Assembly: GCF_000737245.1 (NCBI RefSeq)
Contig: NZ_JPQU01000067.1
Span: 1-64,000 of the forward strand
Length of the DNA: 64,000 nt
Reading direction: 5' to 3'
Origin: Pseudomonas syringae
Lineage (GTDB): Bacteria; Pseudomonadota; Gammaproteobacteria; Pseudomonadales; Pseudomonadaceae
Shown here: positions 1-7,818 of the stretch, one piece after another
Layout: every line of letters begins with the position of its first letter
Numbering within the stretch: the first letter of the stretch is position 1
Notes under the pieces: generated by a model
Seen by the model: the letters and a program-made list of their open reading frames with translations, nothing else
Told to the model about the DNA's origin: nothing
The model's database searches: none
Translations under genes and position numbers: made by a program

Positions 1-83
1 GAGCGCGCTTGCCCGCGATTGCGGTGTGTCAGTCACACGATGTTTCTCAGTTGGATAGCTATCGCGGGCAAGCGCGCTCCTAC
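1..83. repeat. REP pair, GCGCGCTTGCCCGCGA family
   Basis: Two inverted copies of an about 18-bp sequence (GAGCGCGCTTGCCCGCGA at 1-18 and its complement at 62-79) flank about 43 bp of unrelated sequence. The same unit recurs at 31820-31884. This is the head-to-head arrangement of Pseudomonas REP doublets. The left side may be cut by the window edge. Confidence 0.8.
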
Positions 84-103
84 GGGTTTAGGCGTACCCT
101 AAA

Positions 104-1162
104 TCAAGCATTCCCCGCCTGTTTCAGGCGCGCCGCCTGGGTAAAGTCCAGCATGCGCTGCAAAGGCCGTACGGCATGCGGAATCACTGCAGGATCGACG
201 AAGATCTCGTTGCTACCCTCACGAAGGCACTGCAAGGTCCGCTCAAGGGTGTTCATGGCCATCCAAGGGCAATGGGCGCAGCTACGGCAGGCCGCGCCAT
301 TCCCGGCGGTTGGCGCTTCGATGAAAATCTTGTCCGGGCACAACTGCTGCATCTTGTAGAAAATGCCGCGATCGGTCGCCACGATGAACATCTTGTTCGG
401 CATTCGTTGCGCGGCCGCGATCAACTGACTGGTTGAACCCACCGCGTCGGCCAGGTCGATCACTGACTCCGGTGACTCCGGGTGCACCAGGATCGCGGCT
501 TCGGGATAAAGGGCTTTCATGTCTTCGAGCTGCTTGGACTTGAACTCCTCATGGACGATGCATGCGCCGTCCCAAAGCAGCATGTCCGCGCCGGTAGCGC
601 GCTGGATATAGCGGCCCAGATGCTTGTCAGGTGCCCAGATTATTTTCTCGCCGTTGTCCATCAGACTTTCGACGATCTCCAGCGCGCAGCCGGACGTCAC
701 GACCCAGTCAGCACGGGCCTTGACCGCTGCAGAGGTGTTGGCATAGACCACCACCGTACGCTCTGGATGCTGATCGCAAAACGCTGAAAACTCATCCACC
801 GGGCAGCCCAGATCCAGCGAACACGTCGCTTCAAGTGTCGGCATCAGCACGCGCTTTTCCGGATTGAGAATCTTGGCGGTCTCGCCCATGAAACGCACAC
901 CCGCGACCAACACGGTTTTAGCGGGGTGGTTATTACTGAAGCGAGCCATCTCCAGAGAGTCGGACACGCAGCCACCGGTCTCTTCGGCGAGCGCTTGAAT
1001 CACCGGATCGCAGTAATAATGCGCCACCAGCACTGCGTCCTGCGCCTTCAATTCGGCGGCGATGGCAGCGCGGTAGTGCATTTGCTCCTCGATACTCAGC
1101 TCTTTGGGCTGTTTGGCGTCGAGGTGGGCCTGGACCAACAGGCGTTCTGATATTTGCGTCAT
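104..1162 (-). CDS. nadA: Quinolinate synthase A
   Basis: Condenses iminoaspartate with dihydroxyacetone phosphate to quinolinate, the second step of de novo NAD synthesis, in the cytoplasm. The 352-residue protein shows the three expected [4Fe-4S] ligands: Cys114 ([10 protein letters not shown]), Cys201 (DGACIVHEE) and Cys298 ([10 protein letters not shown]), matching the spacing of E. coli Cys113/200/297. I chose the internal ATG (MTQISERLL) because the first 11 codons of the longer frame have no family counterpart. It stands alone on the minus strand, 64 bp downstream of the terminator that ends the Sia-type operon, so it probably has its own promoter within 1163-1225. Length and motifs are normal. 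Confidence 0.96.
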   Translation of the reverse strand: MTQISERLLVQAHLDAKQPKELSIEEQMHYRAAIAAELKAQDAVLVAHYYCDPVIQALAEETGGCVSDSLEMARFSNNHPAKTVLVAGVRFMGETAKILNPEKRVLMPTLEATCSLDLGCPVDEFSAFCDQHPERTVVVYANTSAAVKARADWVVTSGCALEIVESLMDNGEKIIWAPDKHLGRYIQRATGADMLLWDGACIVHEEFKSKQLEDMKALYPEAAILVHPESPESVIDLADAVGSTSQLIAAAQRMPNKMFIVATDRGIFYKMQQLCPDKIFIEAPTAGNGAACRSCAHCPWMAMNTLERTLQCLREGSNEIFVDPAVIPHAVRPLQRMLDFTQAARLKQAGNA

Positions 1163-1225
1163 GTTCGCTGGACCTGAAAGCGCTCGATAGCGCACAAGGC
1201 GAGTTTACACCCGAAAAGCGGACAC

Positions 1226-1270
1226 AAAAAAAGCTGGAAATCCTCATTCATCACGGGCCTTCCAGCTTTA
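1226..1270 (-). terminator. Rho-independent terminator ending the Sia-type operon
   Basis: On the minus strand an AAGCTGGAA...TTCCAGCTT stem is followed by seven T residues. It lies 136 nt after the siaD-like stop codon. The sequence closely resembles the terminator of tRNA-Lys at 4722-4768: the block CACGGGCCTTNCAGCTTTA is shared at 18 of 19 positions. Confidence 0.8.
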
Positions 1271-1282
1271 TAAGTATGTCGA

Positions 1283-1342
1283 CCTGGGGTCGTGGTTCGG
1301 TTTTGATACAGTCGGTAAGACCCACTGCTCAAGCCGCTGAAG
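1283..1342 (-). pseudogene. Possible decayed tRNA-Lys remnant
   Basis: Read on the minus strand, this stretch contains short blocks in the order found in the intact tRNA-Lys at 4788-4863: GAGCAGT (D-arm/anticodon side), CTTACC for CTTTTAACC (anticodon loop), CGAACC for CGAATCC (T-arm) and CACGACCC (3' acceptor). A terminator nearly identical to that of the real tRNA follows it. The 5' acceptor half is not recognisable and gaps are needed, so it cannot fold as a tRNA. This is my hand alignment; chance similarity is possible. Confidence 0.4.
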
Positions 1343-1405
1343 GCGGTCGGATTTTAGCCAGCCCCTTGGGGATTTACCATCAGTTTAACGAGCGTTGCCC
1401 TGCGC

Positions 1406-2170
1406 TTAGGGGCTTTCGGCCATTTCCACCCGATTCCGGCCGGCACGTTTGGCGCAATACAGCGCTGCATCGGCCAGACCGTAAGCCGTATCGAAATCAG
1501 TGCCAGGCGCACTGGCGCTGACGCCAAAGCTGGCGGTGATCGAGCGTGCTACCGGGTCGGCGAATACATGCTCCGCAATAGCAGCACGCATCGCTTCGGC
1601 CAGGTCCAGGCCTTCCTGCAATTCCCCCCCGGGAATCAACACCGTGAACTCCTCGCCACCCACTCGACCAATCGTCCCTGCGTCATCCACGATATGTCGC
1701 AAACAAGTCACGATGCCTTTGATCACCGCATCCCCTACCGGATGACCGAACTCGTCGTTGACCCGCTTGAAGTGATCGATATCCAGCACGATCATCACGG
1801 CCCCTGACTCGCGCAGCGCCTGGACCGAGCAATCAATCACCGCGCCGCGATTCAGGGCACCGGTCAACGGGTCATGAGTGGCGCGGTATTCGAGCTGCTG
1901 CGCCAGGGTGTGAAGCTGGGTATTCAACGCATTCATTTCCCGCTCGGCGCGATCACTGCGCCCGATCAAACGCCGGGTTTCGCGCATCAATCGTTCGAAA
2001 TGGGTGATCAGTTCACCCAGCGAATGCTGATACTCCGCCGGGGCAGCGCCGCTGAGGGCAAATGTTTCACGGGCTCGCTCAAGCGCATCGTTCTCGCTCT
2101 TGAACAGGTCCGGGACGTCGTCCGCAGCAAAACTCAAAGAAACGTCCGATGAAACAGCCGCAATGCGCAT
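1406..2170 (-). CDS. siaD: SiaD-like diguanylate cyclase (GGDEF), last gene of the Sia-type operon
   Basis: Predicted to make cyclic-di-GMP from two GTP. The 254-residue soluble protein has a helical N-terminal region (about 25-95) and a C-terminal GGDEF domain with GGEEF at 171-175 and the upstream THDPLTGALNR motif. The inhibitory I-site RxxD is absent: DDAG occupies 162-165, so product inhibition through that site is not expected. It starts 14 bp after the siaC-like stop. In P. aeruginosa, SiaD is activated by direct binding of unphosphorylated SiaC; the synteny suggests the same here. The symbol rests on synteny plus domain, not on alignment. Confidence 0.85.
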   Translation of the reverse strand: MRIAAVSSDVSLSFAADDVPDLFKSENDALERARETFALSGAAPAEYQHSLGELITHFERLMRETRRLIGRSDRAEREMNALNTQLHTLAQQLEYRATHDPLTGALNRGAVIDCSVQALRESGAVMIVLDIDHFKRVNDEFGHPVGDAVIKGIVTCLRHIVDDAGTIGRVGGEEFTVLIPGGELQEGLDLAEAMRAAIAEHVFADPVARSITASFGVSASAPGTDFDTAYGLADAALYCAKRAGRNRVEMAESP

Positions 2171-2184
2171 GGTCTTCCCCCAGG

Positions 2185-2571
2185 TCAGGCAGAAACCGGA
2201 TGGTCGGTAAATTTGATGGCCTTGAAGTCAGCCTGCAACTCCTCACCGAACTCAAAAATCGTCTCGTCTTCTTCGTCGTGGTACCAATTCATCTGCACCG
2301 TGATACCTGACTGAGCCGCCTCGTCCAGAGCATCGAACAGACTGAACAGCATCTTGGTGCTGGAGCTGTTGAAGTACGCGAGCGCGATGTCGGCAGTAAT
2401 CAGCGAGGCATCTGTGGCTGCCAGATAGTCGCGCAATTGCTGAACAATCGGAGCGTAGAAAGCAGCGGCATTCTCCGGGTACGACTCGCCCTTGATGGTT
2501 AGCAAGTTCTCGCTGAAACGGAAGTCCACTTCCGGTGAAGTCGAGGTTGCTGCGATATAGAAATTTTCCAT
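2185..2571 (-). CDS. siaC: SiaC-like regulator (DUF1987), partner of the GGDEF enzyme
   Basis: A 128-residue anti-anti-sigma-like protein of the SiaC family. In P. aeruginosa SiaC is phosphorylated on one Thr by SiaB, dephosphorylated by SiaA, and binds SiaD only when unphosphorylated. Here the corresponding region is FNSSSTKM at residues 67-74, so Thr72 or a neighbouring Ser is the likely phosphosite; which one needs alignment. A C-terminal acidic stretch (HDEEDETIFEFGEE) is typical of the family. It sits between the kinase and cyclase genes, 21 bp after siaB and 14 bp before siaD, in one transcription unit. Confidence 0.85.
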   Translation of the reverse strand: MENFYIAATSTSPEVDFRFSENLLTIKGESYPENAAAFYAPIVQQLRDYLAATDASLITADIALAYFNSSSTKMLFSLFDALDEAAQSGITVQMNWYHDEEDETIFEFGEELQADFKAIKFTDHPVSA

Positions 2572-2592
2572 CTTGATATCGTCGCTCTTTAT

Positions 2593-3159
2593 TCAAATAG
2601 TGGCTTTGAGGCAAAACAGAGTGGTATCCGGATCGTCTGCCCGAGGATGAAAGGCAAACTCCAGCGGTGCACTCGCGTCCCGAGCCATGGTCAGAAACCC
2701 CAGACCTGCGCCTTTACTGCCTTCTGGCGTCTCGGCGCGCAGGGAAACCTTATAGGCCTGCTTTATCTCGTCCAGAGACATGTTCGCCAGTGGCTCAAGC
2801 TTGTCTCGCAAACGCTGGGCATCCCGGGTGGCAATGGGATTGGCGCACAGCATAAGGTGTCGTTCACCATCAGCGCTGATGCAAACGGCGCCTTGACGCA
2901 CAGCCGGCTCTTCCACGGCGGGGTCCAGAGAGTCGGACGAGTAGTGAATGATGTTCTGCGACAACTCGATGAACGATGAAAACAACTTGCGACGCCGGGA
3001 GCTATCGACGCCGGACACTTCCAGCTGCAGCTTCACGATCTCGGCCATAGCCGCGACGATACTGTGGGAGAAATACCCCATGTGGTAGAAGATCACGTTG
3101 CGCTGCTGGGCCAGGTCGAAGAAAGCGTAATCCTGGCTGGAGGTCGGCGAGTGGTTCAT
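2593..3159 (-). CDS. siaB: SiaB-like protein kinase (GHKL ATPase fold)
   Basis: Predicted to phosphorylate the SiaC-like protein. The 188-residue protein has an N-box-like segment (ELSQNIIHYS) and a glycine-rich G-box (GSKGAGLGF) of the GHKL/HATPase fold, without an obvious receiver or membrane domain. I chose the ATG at 3159 because its codon overlaps the TGA of the upstream phosphatase gene in an ATGA arrangement, implying translational coupling; the longer frame adds eight unneeded residues. Kinase, phosphatase, substrate and output enzyme are thus adjacent. Confidence 0.82.
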   Translation of the reverse strand: MNHSPTSSQDYAFFDLAQQRNVIFYHMGYFSHSIVAAMAEIVKLQLEVSGVDSSRRRKLFSSFIELSQNIIHYSSDSLDPAVEEPAVRQGAVCISADGERHLMLCANPIATRDAQRLRDKLEPLANMSLDEIKQAYKVSLRAETPEGSKGAGLGFLTMARDASAPLEFAFHPRADDPDTTLFCLKATI

Positions 3160-4394
3160 GGCTTTTCCTGAAGGCGGGCACAAAAGAAAGTTAAATCATC
3201 GCGGCGCGGCTGCTGCCCCTGCCAGTCTGCCAGTGAGCCTTGCAACGCCTCGCAAATCTGGCCCACGGGTTGGTGGCGGTGCTCAAGGATCAGCTCGCAG
3301 GCGCGACGCTTGCCAAAAGCGATATTTCTCGGCCCGCCAATCTGGTCGGTCAAACCGTCAGTGGTGATAAATAACAAGCTGCCGGATTGCAGAACCAGCG
3401 TGCTTTGAGTCCACTCATAGTCTTCATCGCTGTCGACGTAACCGACGCCCATGCGCTGCCCGGACAGGCTGGCGAATTGCTGGTCATCGGGTTGCAGCAC
3501 ATGCAGCGCGACGCGCGCCCCGGCATAGACAAGCTCTGCCCGTGCAATGTCGTACCAGAAGAAAGCGGCATCCAGCCCATCGTCAGACTCCGGTGTTTCA
3601 TCCACACCTTTGACCTGGCCCAGCAAGCTCTTCACGCTGCGATTGACCGCCGATAGCAAGGCAGCCGGATCACGAGGGCCGATCTGTGCCAGTGCCTGGG
3701 TCAGCGAGGACGACGCAATCAATGTCATGAACGCTCCAGGCACGCCGTGACCGGTGCAGTCGGCTACCGCGCCGAACCAGCCGTCTTCATGGGTGGCAAA
3801 GTGATAGAAGTCGCCGCCGACCACGTCTCGCGGCTCCCACAGCAACACAGCGTCGGGCAGCGTGGCCGTCAAGGTCTCCCGGGAAGCTCGCAGCATGGCG
3901 CGCTGGATGACGCTGGCGTATTCAATGCTTTGCATCGTCTGCCGGTTCTTTTCCGCTTGCATGTCCGCCACAACGCCCATTAATTCCAGGCCGCTGCCGA
4001 GCCCGATAAAAGCGCCTTCACGGGTCACGATGAAGCCGTCCGCCAGCGCCTTCTCACCGAACTCCACAGTTTTGAAAGTCAACGCCTCGATGCTCATCCC
4101 TGCGTCGACAACTAGCGGGTCCTTGTCCATGAAAGCGATGCAGCTTTTGCGGTCGTAGAGCTCCCGATGAAACGGCTTGCTCATCTGCGACATGAAAATA
4201 TTGCGATTGATCAGACCGATGGGTCGCTCACCCTCAACGACCGCCAGACACACCATGCTGCGCTGGGCCGTGAAGATATCCATGACCTGGGAATTGGTGC
4301 CGTCGGAGTCAATCGTAGGCATCGGATGGCACAAATCAGCCGCACAGCGGTGATTACGCGGCAAGTCCGGACGATCGAACGGAGGGAGAGCCAT
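3156..4394 (-). CDS. CBS-domain PP2C/SpoIIE phosphatase, SiaA-like
   Basis: First gene of the four-gene operon. Residues about 25-145 resemble a CBS pair (first unit MVCLAVVEGERPIGLINRN, second FIVTREGAFIGLG). A linker helix at about 145-175 leads to a SpoIIE/PP2C phosphatase domain. Metal-binding acidic residues are in place: Asp195 (VVGGDFYH), Asp212 (ADCTGHGVPGA) and RRDDLTFF near the C-terminus. It should dephosphorylate the SiaC-like protein and so switch on the cyclase. P. aeruginosa SiaA is a membrane protein with a periplasmic sensor and HAMP; this protein has no membrane segment, so the input signal must differ and is probably a cytoplasmic ligand or redox state. Confidence 0.82.
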   Translation of the reverse strand: MALPPFDRPDLPRNHRCAADLCHPMPTIDSDGTNSQVMDIFTAQRSMVCLAVVEGERPIGLINRNIFMSQMSKPFHRELYDRKSCIAFMDKDPLVVDAGMSIEALTFKTVEFGEKALADGFIVTREGAFIGLGSGLELMGVVADMQAEKNRQTMQSIEYASVIQRAMLRASRETLTATLPDAVLLWEPRDVVGGDFYHFATHEDGWFGAVADCTGHGVPGAFMTLIASSSLTQALAQIGPRDPAALLSAVNRSVKSLLGQVKGVDETPESDDGLDAAFFWYDIARAELVYAGARVALHVLQPDDQQFASLSGQRMGVGYVDSDEDYEWTQSTLVLQSGSLLFITTDGLTDQIGGPRNIAFGKRRACELILEHRHQPVGQICEALQGSLADWQGQQPRRDDLTFFCARLQEKP

Positions 4395-4787
4395 GGTCGT
4401 GCCGAACCTTCAGAATGATGGAGGGCACGACTCTACGACACTGATGTTAATGTGATATGACAGTTGCACAGCGACCTGTCGTATTTATGTGCGCTGCAGG
4501 AATGACCGGATTGGCACTCCTACAGGCCCCATGCCTATTCCGGCGCACTCCAGACCTGTCGGAACTGCCCAAGGCTGCGAATCGCTCAGGCACTTAAGAC
4601 GACCGATTCATGGCCGCCATTCTCAGCATCATTCGAAATAGGTGCGATTTCACCACGTTCATCATTCATTAAGAAGAAGCAAAGCGGCAGGCGCTCTGGG
4701 GTCGGCGGGAAAAATCGAGAGCAAAAAAAAAGCTGTAAGGCCACATTTTCACGGGCCTTACAGCTTTACAACTTTTACATCTAAAAA
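4395..4787. other. Gene-free interval upstream of the Sia-type operon
   Basis: No reading frame here has coding character. It should hold the operon promoter on the minus strand (not resolved by eye) and, at its distal end, the tRNA-Lys terminator described separately. No REP unit was found. Confidence 0.6.
4722..4768 (-). terminator. Rho-independent terminator of tRNA-Lys
   Basis: Stem AAGCTGTAAGGCC / GGCCTTACAGCTT with a run of nine T residues on the minus strand, 20 nt after the tRNA 3' end. Confidence 0.85.
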
Positions 4788-4863
4788 TGGTGGGTCGTGT
4801 GGGATTCGAACCTACGACCAATTGGTTAAAAGCCAACTGCTCTACCAACTGAGCTAACGACCC
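4788..4863 (-). tRNA. tRNA-Lys (anticodon TTT)
   Basis: A 76-nt gene including an encoded CCA. Acceptor GGGTCGT pairs with ACGACCC; the D-arm carries TAGCTCAGTTGGTAGAGCA, the anticodon loop CTTTTAA and the T-arm GGTTCGAATCC. It lies between queC and the Sia-type operon. The corresponding tRNA-Lys of P. aeruginosa is a known integration site for pKLC102/PAPI-1-type elements. Confidence 0.97.
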
Positions 4864-4926
4864 TCTGTTGCGTGGCGCGTATATTACTGATTTCTATGAG
4901 TAATTCAACACCTAATCTCAATTATT

Positions 4927-5616
4927 TTAAAAATAGTTTGTTGGGTCACTGATTCCGGCCGCCGAGAAGCCCTCTGCGCGCAGTCGGCAGCTGTCGCATT
5001 TGCCGCATGCGCGGCCCTGCTCATCGGCCTGATAGCAGGAAACGGTGAGGCCATAATCGACGCCCAGACGCACGCCCGCTTTTACGATATCGGCCTTGCT
5101 CAGGTTCTGCAGCGGCGCCTGAATCGTGAAACCGTTGCCTTCAACACCCGCCTTGGTCGCCAGATTCGCCATGCGCTCGAAAGACTCGATGAACTCAGGT
5201 CGGCAATCCGGGTAACCGGAATAATCCACTGCGTTGACGCCGATGAAGATGTCACGAGCACCGAGCACCTCAGCCCAACCCAGCGCCAAGGACAGGAACA
5301 CAGTATTGCGCGCAGGGACATAGGTCACCGGAATGCCCTCGCCTGGGGTTTCCGGCACGTCGATAGAGCTGTCAGTCAAAGCCGAGCCGCCGATGCCGTT
5401 GAGATCAAGGCCAATGACCTTGTGCTCTACAACGCCCAGATCGCGTGCCACACGCGCCGCAGCATTCAGTTCGGCGCGGTGGCGCTGGCCGTAGTCAAAA
5501 CTCATGGTGTAGCAGGCGTAGCCCTGCTCCTTGGCCATCGCGACCACAGTGGCTGAGTCGAGGCCGCCGGACAGAAGGATTACCGCTCTTTTTTCAGTCA
5601 TGGTTGATTCACTCAT
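4927..5616 (-). CDS. queC: 7-cyano-7-deazaguanine synthase
   Basis: Converts 7-carboxy-7-deazaguanine to preQ0 with ATP and ammonia in queuosine biosynthesis. The 229-residue protein has the PP-loop [10 protein letters not shown] (residues 14-23) and the zinc-binding cysteines Cys194, 204, 207 and 210 in SCYQ...CGKCDSC. It starts 2 bp after the queE stop, so the two act as one unit. The ATG at 5616 is taken; a second ATG five codons later would also work. Confidence 0.96.
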   Translation of the reverse strand: MSESTMTEKRAVILLSGGLDSATVVAMAKEQGYACYTMSFDYGQRHRAELNAAARVARDLGVVEHKVIGLDLNGIGGSALTDSSIDVPETPGEGIPVTYVPARNTVFLSLALGWAEVLGARDIFIGVNAVDYSGYPDCRPEFIESFERMANLATKAGVEGNGFTIQAPLQNLSKADIVKAGVRLGVDYGLTVSCYQADEQGRACGKCDSCRLRAEGFSAAGISDPTNYF

Positions 5617-5618
5617 AT

Positions 5619-6266
5619 TCAGCGCCCCGGCTCATCGTTCCAGAGAAATTTATGCAGCTGCATCTGCAGACGCACTGGCAGATTGTCTGCAACGATCCAA
5701 TCGGCGAGGTCGCGAGCGTTGAGCTCGTGGTGGCTTGGCGAGAACAGCACCTCGTCGGCGCGACGCTCAAGACCATACTGGATCAGTTTGGACACTGCCC
5801 AGTCGTAGTCCTCGCGAGAACAGATCACGAACTTGACCTGATCGTTAGGCGTTAGCAGCTCGATGTTCTCGTAGCGATTGCGCGCCACCTCTTTGGAACC
5901 TGGGGTTTTCAGATCCAGGATGCGGCTGACGCGGGTATCGACCGCAGAAATATCCAGCGCGCCGCTGGTTTCCAGGGAAACTTCGTAACCGGCATCGCAG
6001 AGGCGCTTGAGCAGAGGAATGGCATTGGGCTGGGCCAGCGGCTCACCGCCTGTGACACAGACATAGCGCGGACGGTATTCGGCGACCTGAGCGAGAATGT
6101 CGTCCAGGGTCTGAATCGTGCCACCACTGAATGCGTAGGCACTGTCGCAATATTGGCAGCGCAGCGGGCAACCGGTGAGCCGCACAAATACAGTGGGCAA
6201 ACCAGCTGTGCGCGTCTCACCCTGCAACGAGTAAAAGACTTCGGTGATACGTAATGTTTCTTGCAT
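5619..6266 (-). CDS. queE: 7-carboxy-7-deazaguanine synthase (radical SAM)
   Basis: Contracts the ring of 6-carboxytetrahydropterin to 7-carboxy-7-deazaguanine, the step before QueC. The 215-residue protein carries the radical SAM cluster motif CPLRCQYC (Cys33, 37, 40) and the downstream glycine-rich [11 protein letters not shown] three codons upstream is possible; I chose the ATG giving [10 protein letters not shown], which matches the family start. Confidence 0.95.
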   Translation of the reverse strand: MQETLRITEVFYSLQGETRTAGLPTVFVRLTGCPLRCQYCDSAYAFSGGTIQTLDDILAQVAEYRPRYVCVTGGEPLAQPNAIPLLKRLCDAGYEVSLETSGALDISAVDTRVSRILDLKTPGSKEVARNRYENIELLTPNDQVKFVICSREDYDWAVSKLIQYGLERRADEVLFSPSHHELNARDLADWIVADNLPVRLQMQLHKFLWNDEPGR

Positions 6267-6390
6267 AGGGGCCACGGGCGTAACAGCTAGACAGGCCGTC
6301 CGCCTCCGTCAGGCACTTCAAAACACCCTGCAAACGCAGGATCCAGAGAAGCGTAATAAATACCGGAATTTCGGGTGGCGAATTCTAACG

Positions 6391-6420
6391 AAAAAAGCCG
6401 CGACAAGCGCGGCTTTCTTG
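6391..6420 (-). terminator. Terminator of the tol-pal-cpoB operon
   Basis: On the minus strand, AAGCCGCG CTTG TCGCGGCTT is followed by a T run, just after the cpoB stop codon. It separates the Tol-Pal operon from queE-queC. Confidence 0.85.
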
Positions 6421-6437
6421 AATTACGAGTCAGACTC

Positions 6438-7256
6438 TTACAAACGCTGAAGGTCTCGTTGCGCCAATTGGGCAGCAGAAGTGCCCGGATATTGCGCGAC
6501 AACCTGCTGCAAAATGCCTTTTACCTTATCGGTATGACCCAGACGGCGCTCGACATCAGCCAGCTTGTACAGGGAGTCAGGCACCTTGGCGTGCTTCGGG
6601 TAAGCTTGGCTCACTTTGGCGAATGCCTGGCCAGCACCTTGCAGATCGCCTTTGGCCAGATTCACTTCACCCAGCCAGTACTGGGCATTGCCCGCGTAAG
6701 AGCTGTTGGGGTATTTGCGAAGGAAAGCGGTAAAAGCCTGGCTGGCCTTATCGAAATCCTTGGCTTTGATCAGGTCGAAAGCCGCTTCGTAATAAAGCTT
6801 TTCTTTGGCCGGATCAGGTGGTTCAGTCCCTGTCATCGGCGCTTGAGCAGCCGGTGCAGCAGGAGTCCCGCTGGCGTTGATATCAGCGCCAGCCGGTTGA
6901 GAATTATTGGAAGCCGCTGCGGCTGCGCCGCCTGCTCCTATGCGTGAATCAAGATCCTGATATCGCTCGAGCGCTTCTTGCTTCATGCGCTGGATATCGT
7001 TTTGCTGGACCTCGACCATACCGCGCAAACGCGCGATTTCGTCCTGCATCTGTTGCAACTGCATGAACAGCTGACCTTGTGCCGAGGGCGGGGCCGAAAC
7101 CCCTCCCCCGGCATAGGCGCCGGACGTGCCATAACCTGCTGGCGGATAACTGCTGCTGCCAGAGCCAGAATTGTTATCGACCACAGGAGCCGCACCCCAC
7201 GCAAATAGCGGGAGAGTGAGGGCCAATACGGTTACAGCACGTCGGCACGTTCGCAT
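6438..7256 (-). CDS. cpoB: Cell division coordinator CpoB (YbgF)
   Basis: Periplasmic protein linking Tol-Pal outer-membrane constriction to septal peptidoglycan synthesis. It has 272 residues: a signal peptide (about 1-22, ending near AWGA), a Gly/Ser-rich linker, a coiled-coil trimerisation segment at about 60-105 (LFMQLQQMQDEIARL...), an Ala/Pro-rich linker, and a C-terminal TPR domain (about 150-272) with repeats such as YYEAAFDLIKAKDFDKA and YWLGEVNLAKGD. Last gene of the Tol-Pal operon, 6 bp after pal. Confidence 0.94.
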   Translation of the reverse strand: MRTCRRAVTVLALTLPLFAWGAAPVVDNNSGSGSSSYPPAGYGTSGAYAGGGVSAPPSAQGQLFMQLQQMQDEIARLRGMVEVQQNDIQRMKQEALERYQDLDSRIGAGGAAAAASNNSQPAGADINASGTPAAPAAQAPMTGTEPPDPAKEKLYYEAAFDLIKAKDFDKASQAFTAFLRKYPNSSYAGNAQYWLGEVNLAKGDLQGAGQAFAKVSQAYPKHAKVPDSLYKLADVERRLGHTDKVKGILQQVVAQYPGTSAAQLAQRDLQRL

Positions 7257-7262
7257 GTCAAA

Positions 7263-7763
7263 TTACTTACGCAGTTCGACGCGACGGTTTTGAGCCCAGG
7301 ATTGCTCGTCGTTGCCGGTAGCAACTGGACGCTCTTCACCGTAGGAAACCAATTCCAGCTGAGCTGGGGAAACACCTTGCAGAACCAGGTAGCGTTGAAC
7401 GGCTTTCGCACGACGCTCGCCCAGTGCCATGTTGTACTCACGAGTACCACGTTCGTCGGTGTTGCCTTCCAGAACTACGCGAGCGCCATTGCCTTTCAGG
7501 TCTTTGGCGTGAACGTCCAGAGCGCGCATGGCTTCTGGTTTCAGGTCCGAACTGTCGTATTCGAAGTAGAAAGTGGTGATAGCGCGCAGAGCAGCTTCTT
7601 CGCTCAGGCTGCCATCAACAGCACCAGTGTTGGCGCCGTAACCAGCATTTGGATCAACAGCAGCGCCTGCACCGGCGTTGTCGCCGCCTTTGGACGAGCA
7701 ACCTACAGCTACAGCCATGGCCAGAGCCAGCGCAGCAAATTTACCAAACTTCAGCATTTCCAT
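7263..7763 (-). CDS. pal: Peptidoglycan-associated lipoprotein Pal (OprL)
   Basis: Outer-membrane lipoprotein that binds peptidoglycan and TolB. It has 166 residues: a lipoprotein signal with lipobox AVAVGC, a short linker, and an OmpA-like domain with [11 protein letters not shown] and the peptidoglycan-binding motif [18 protein letters not shown]. The start at MEMLKFGKF reproduces the OprL N-terminus I recall from P. aeruginosa; the longer frame extends into the tolB-pal gap. The residue before TDERG is Asn (EGNTDERG), where I recall His in P. aeruginosa OprL. Confidence 0.96.
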   Translation of the reverse strand: MEMLKFGKFAALALAMAVAVGCSSKGGDNAGAGAAVDPNAGYGANTGAVDGSLSEEAALRAITTFYFEYDSSDLKPEAMRALDVHAKDLKGNGARVVLEGNTDERGTREYNMALGERRAKAVQRYLVLQGVSPAQLELVSYGEERPVATGNDEQSWAQNRRVELRK

Positions 7764-7818
7764 CGTGAAACTCCTAATGAACCCCAGTGTGTTAAGCAAA
7801 TCTTTTTGTAGCGCCGCG

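Noticed and set aside
4642-4857. 71-codon plus-strand frame across tRNA-Lys
   Set aside because: It overlaps the tRNA and its terminator.
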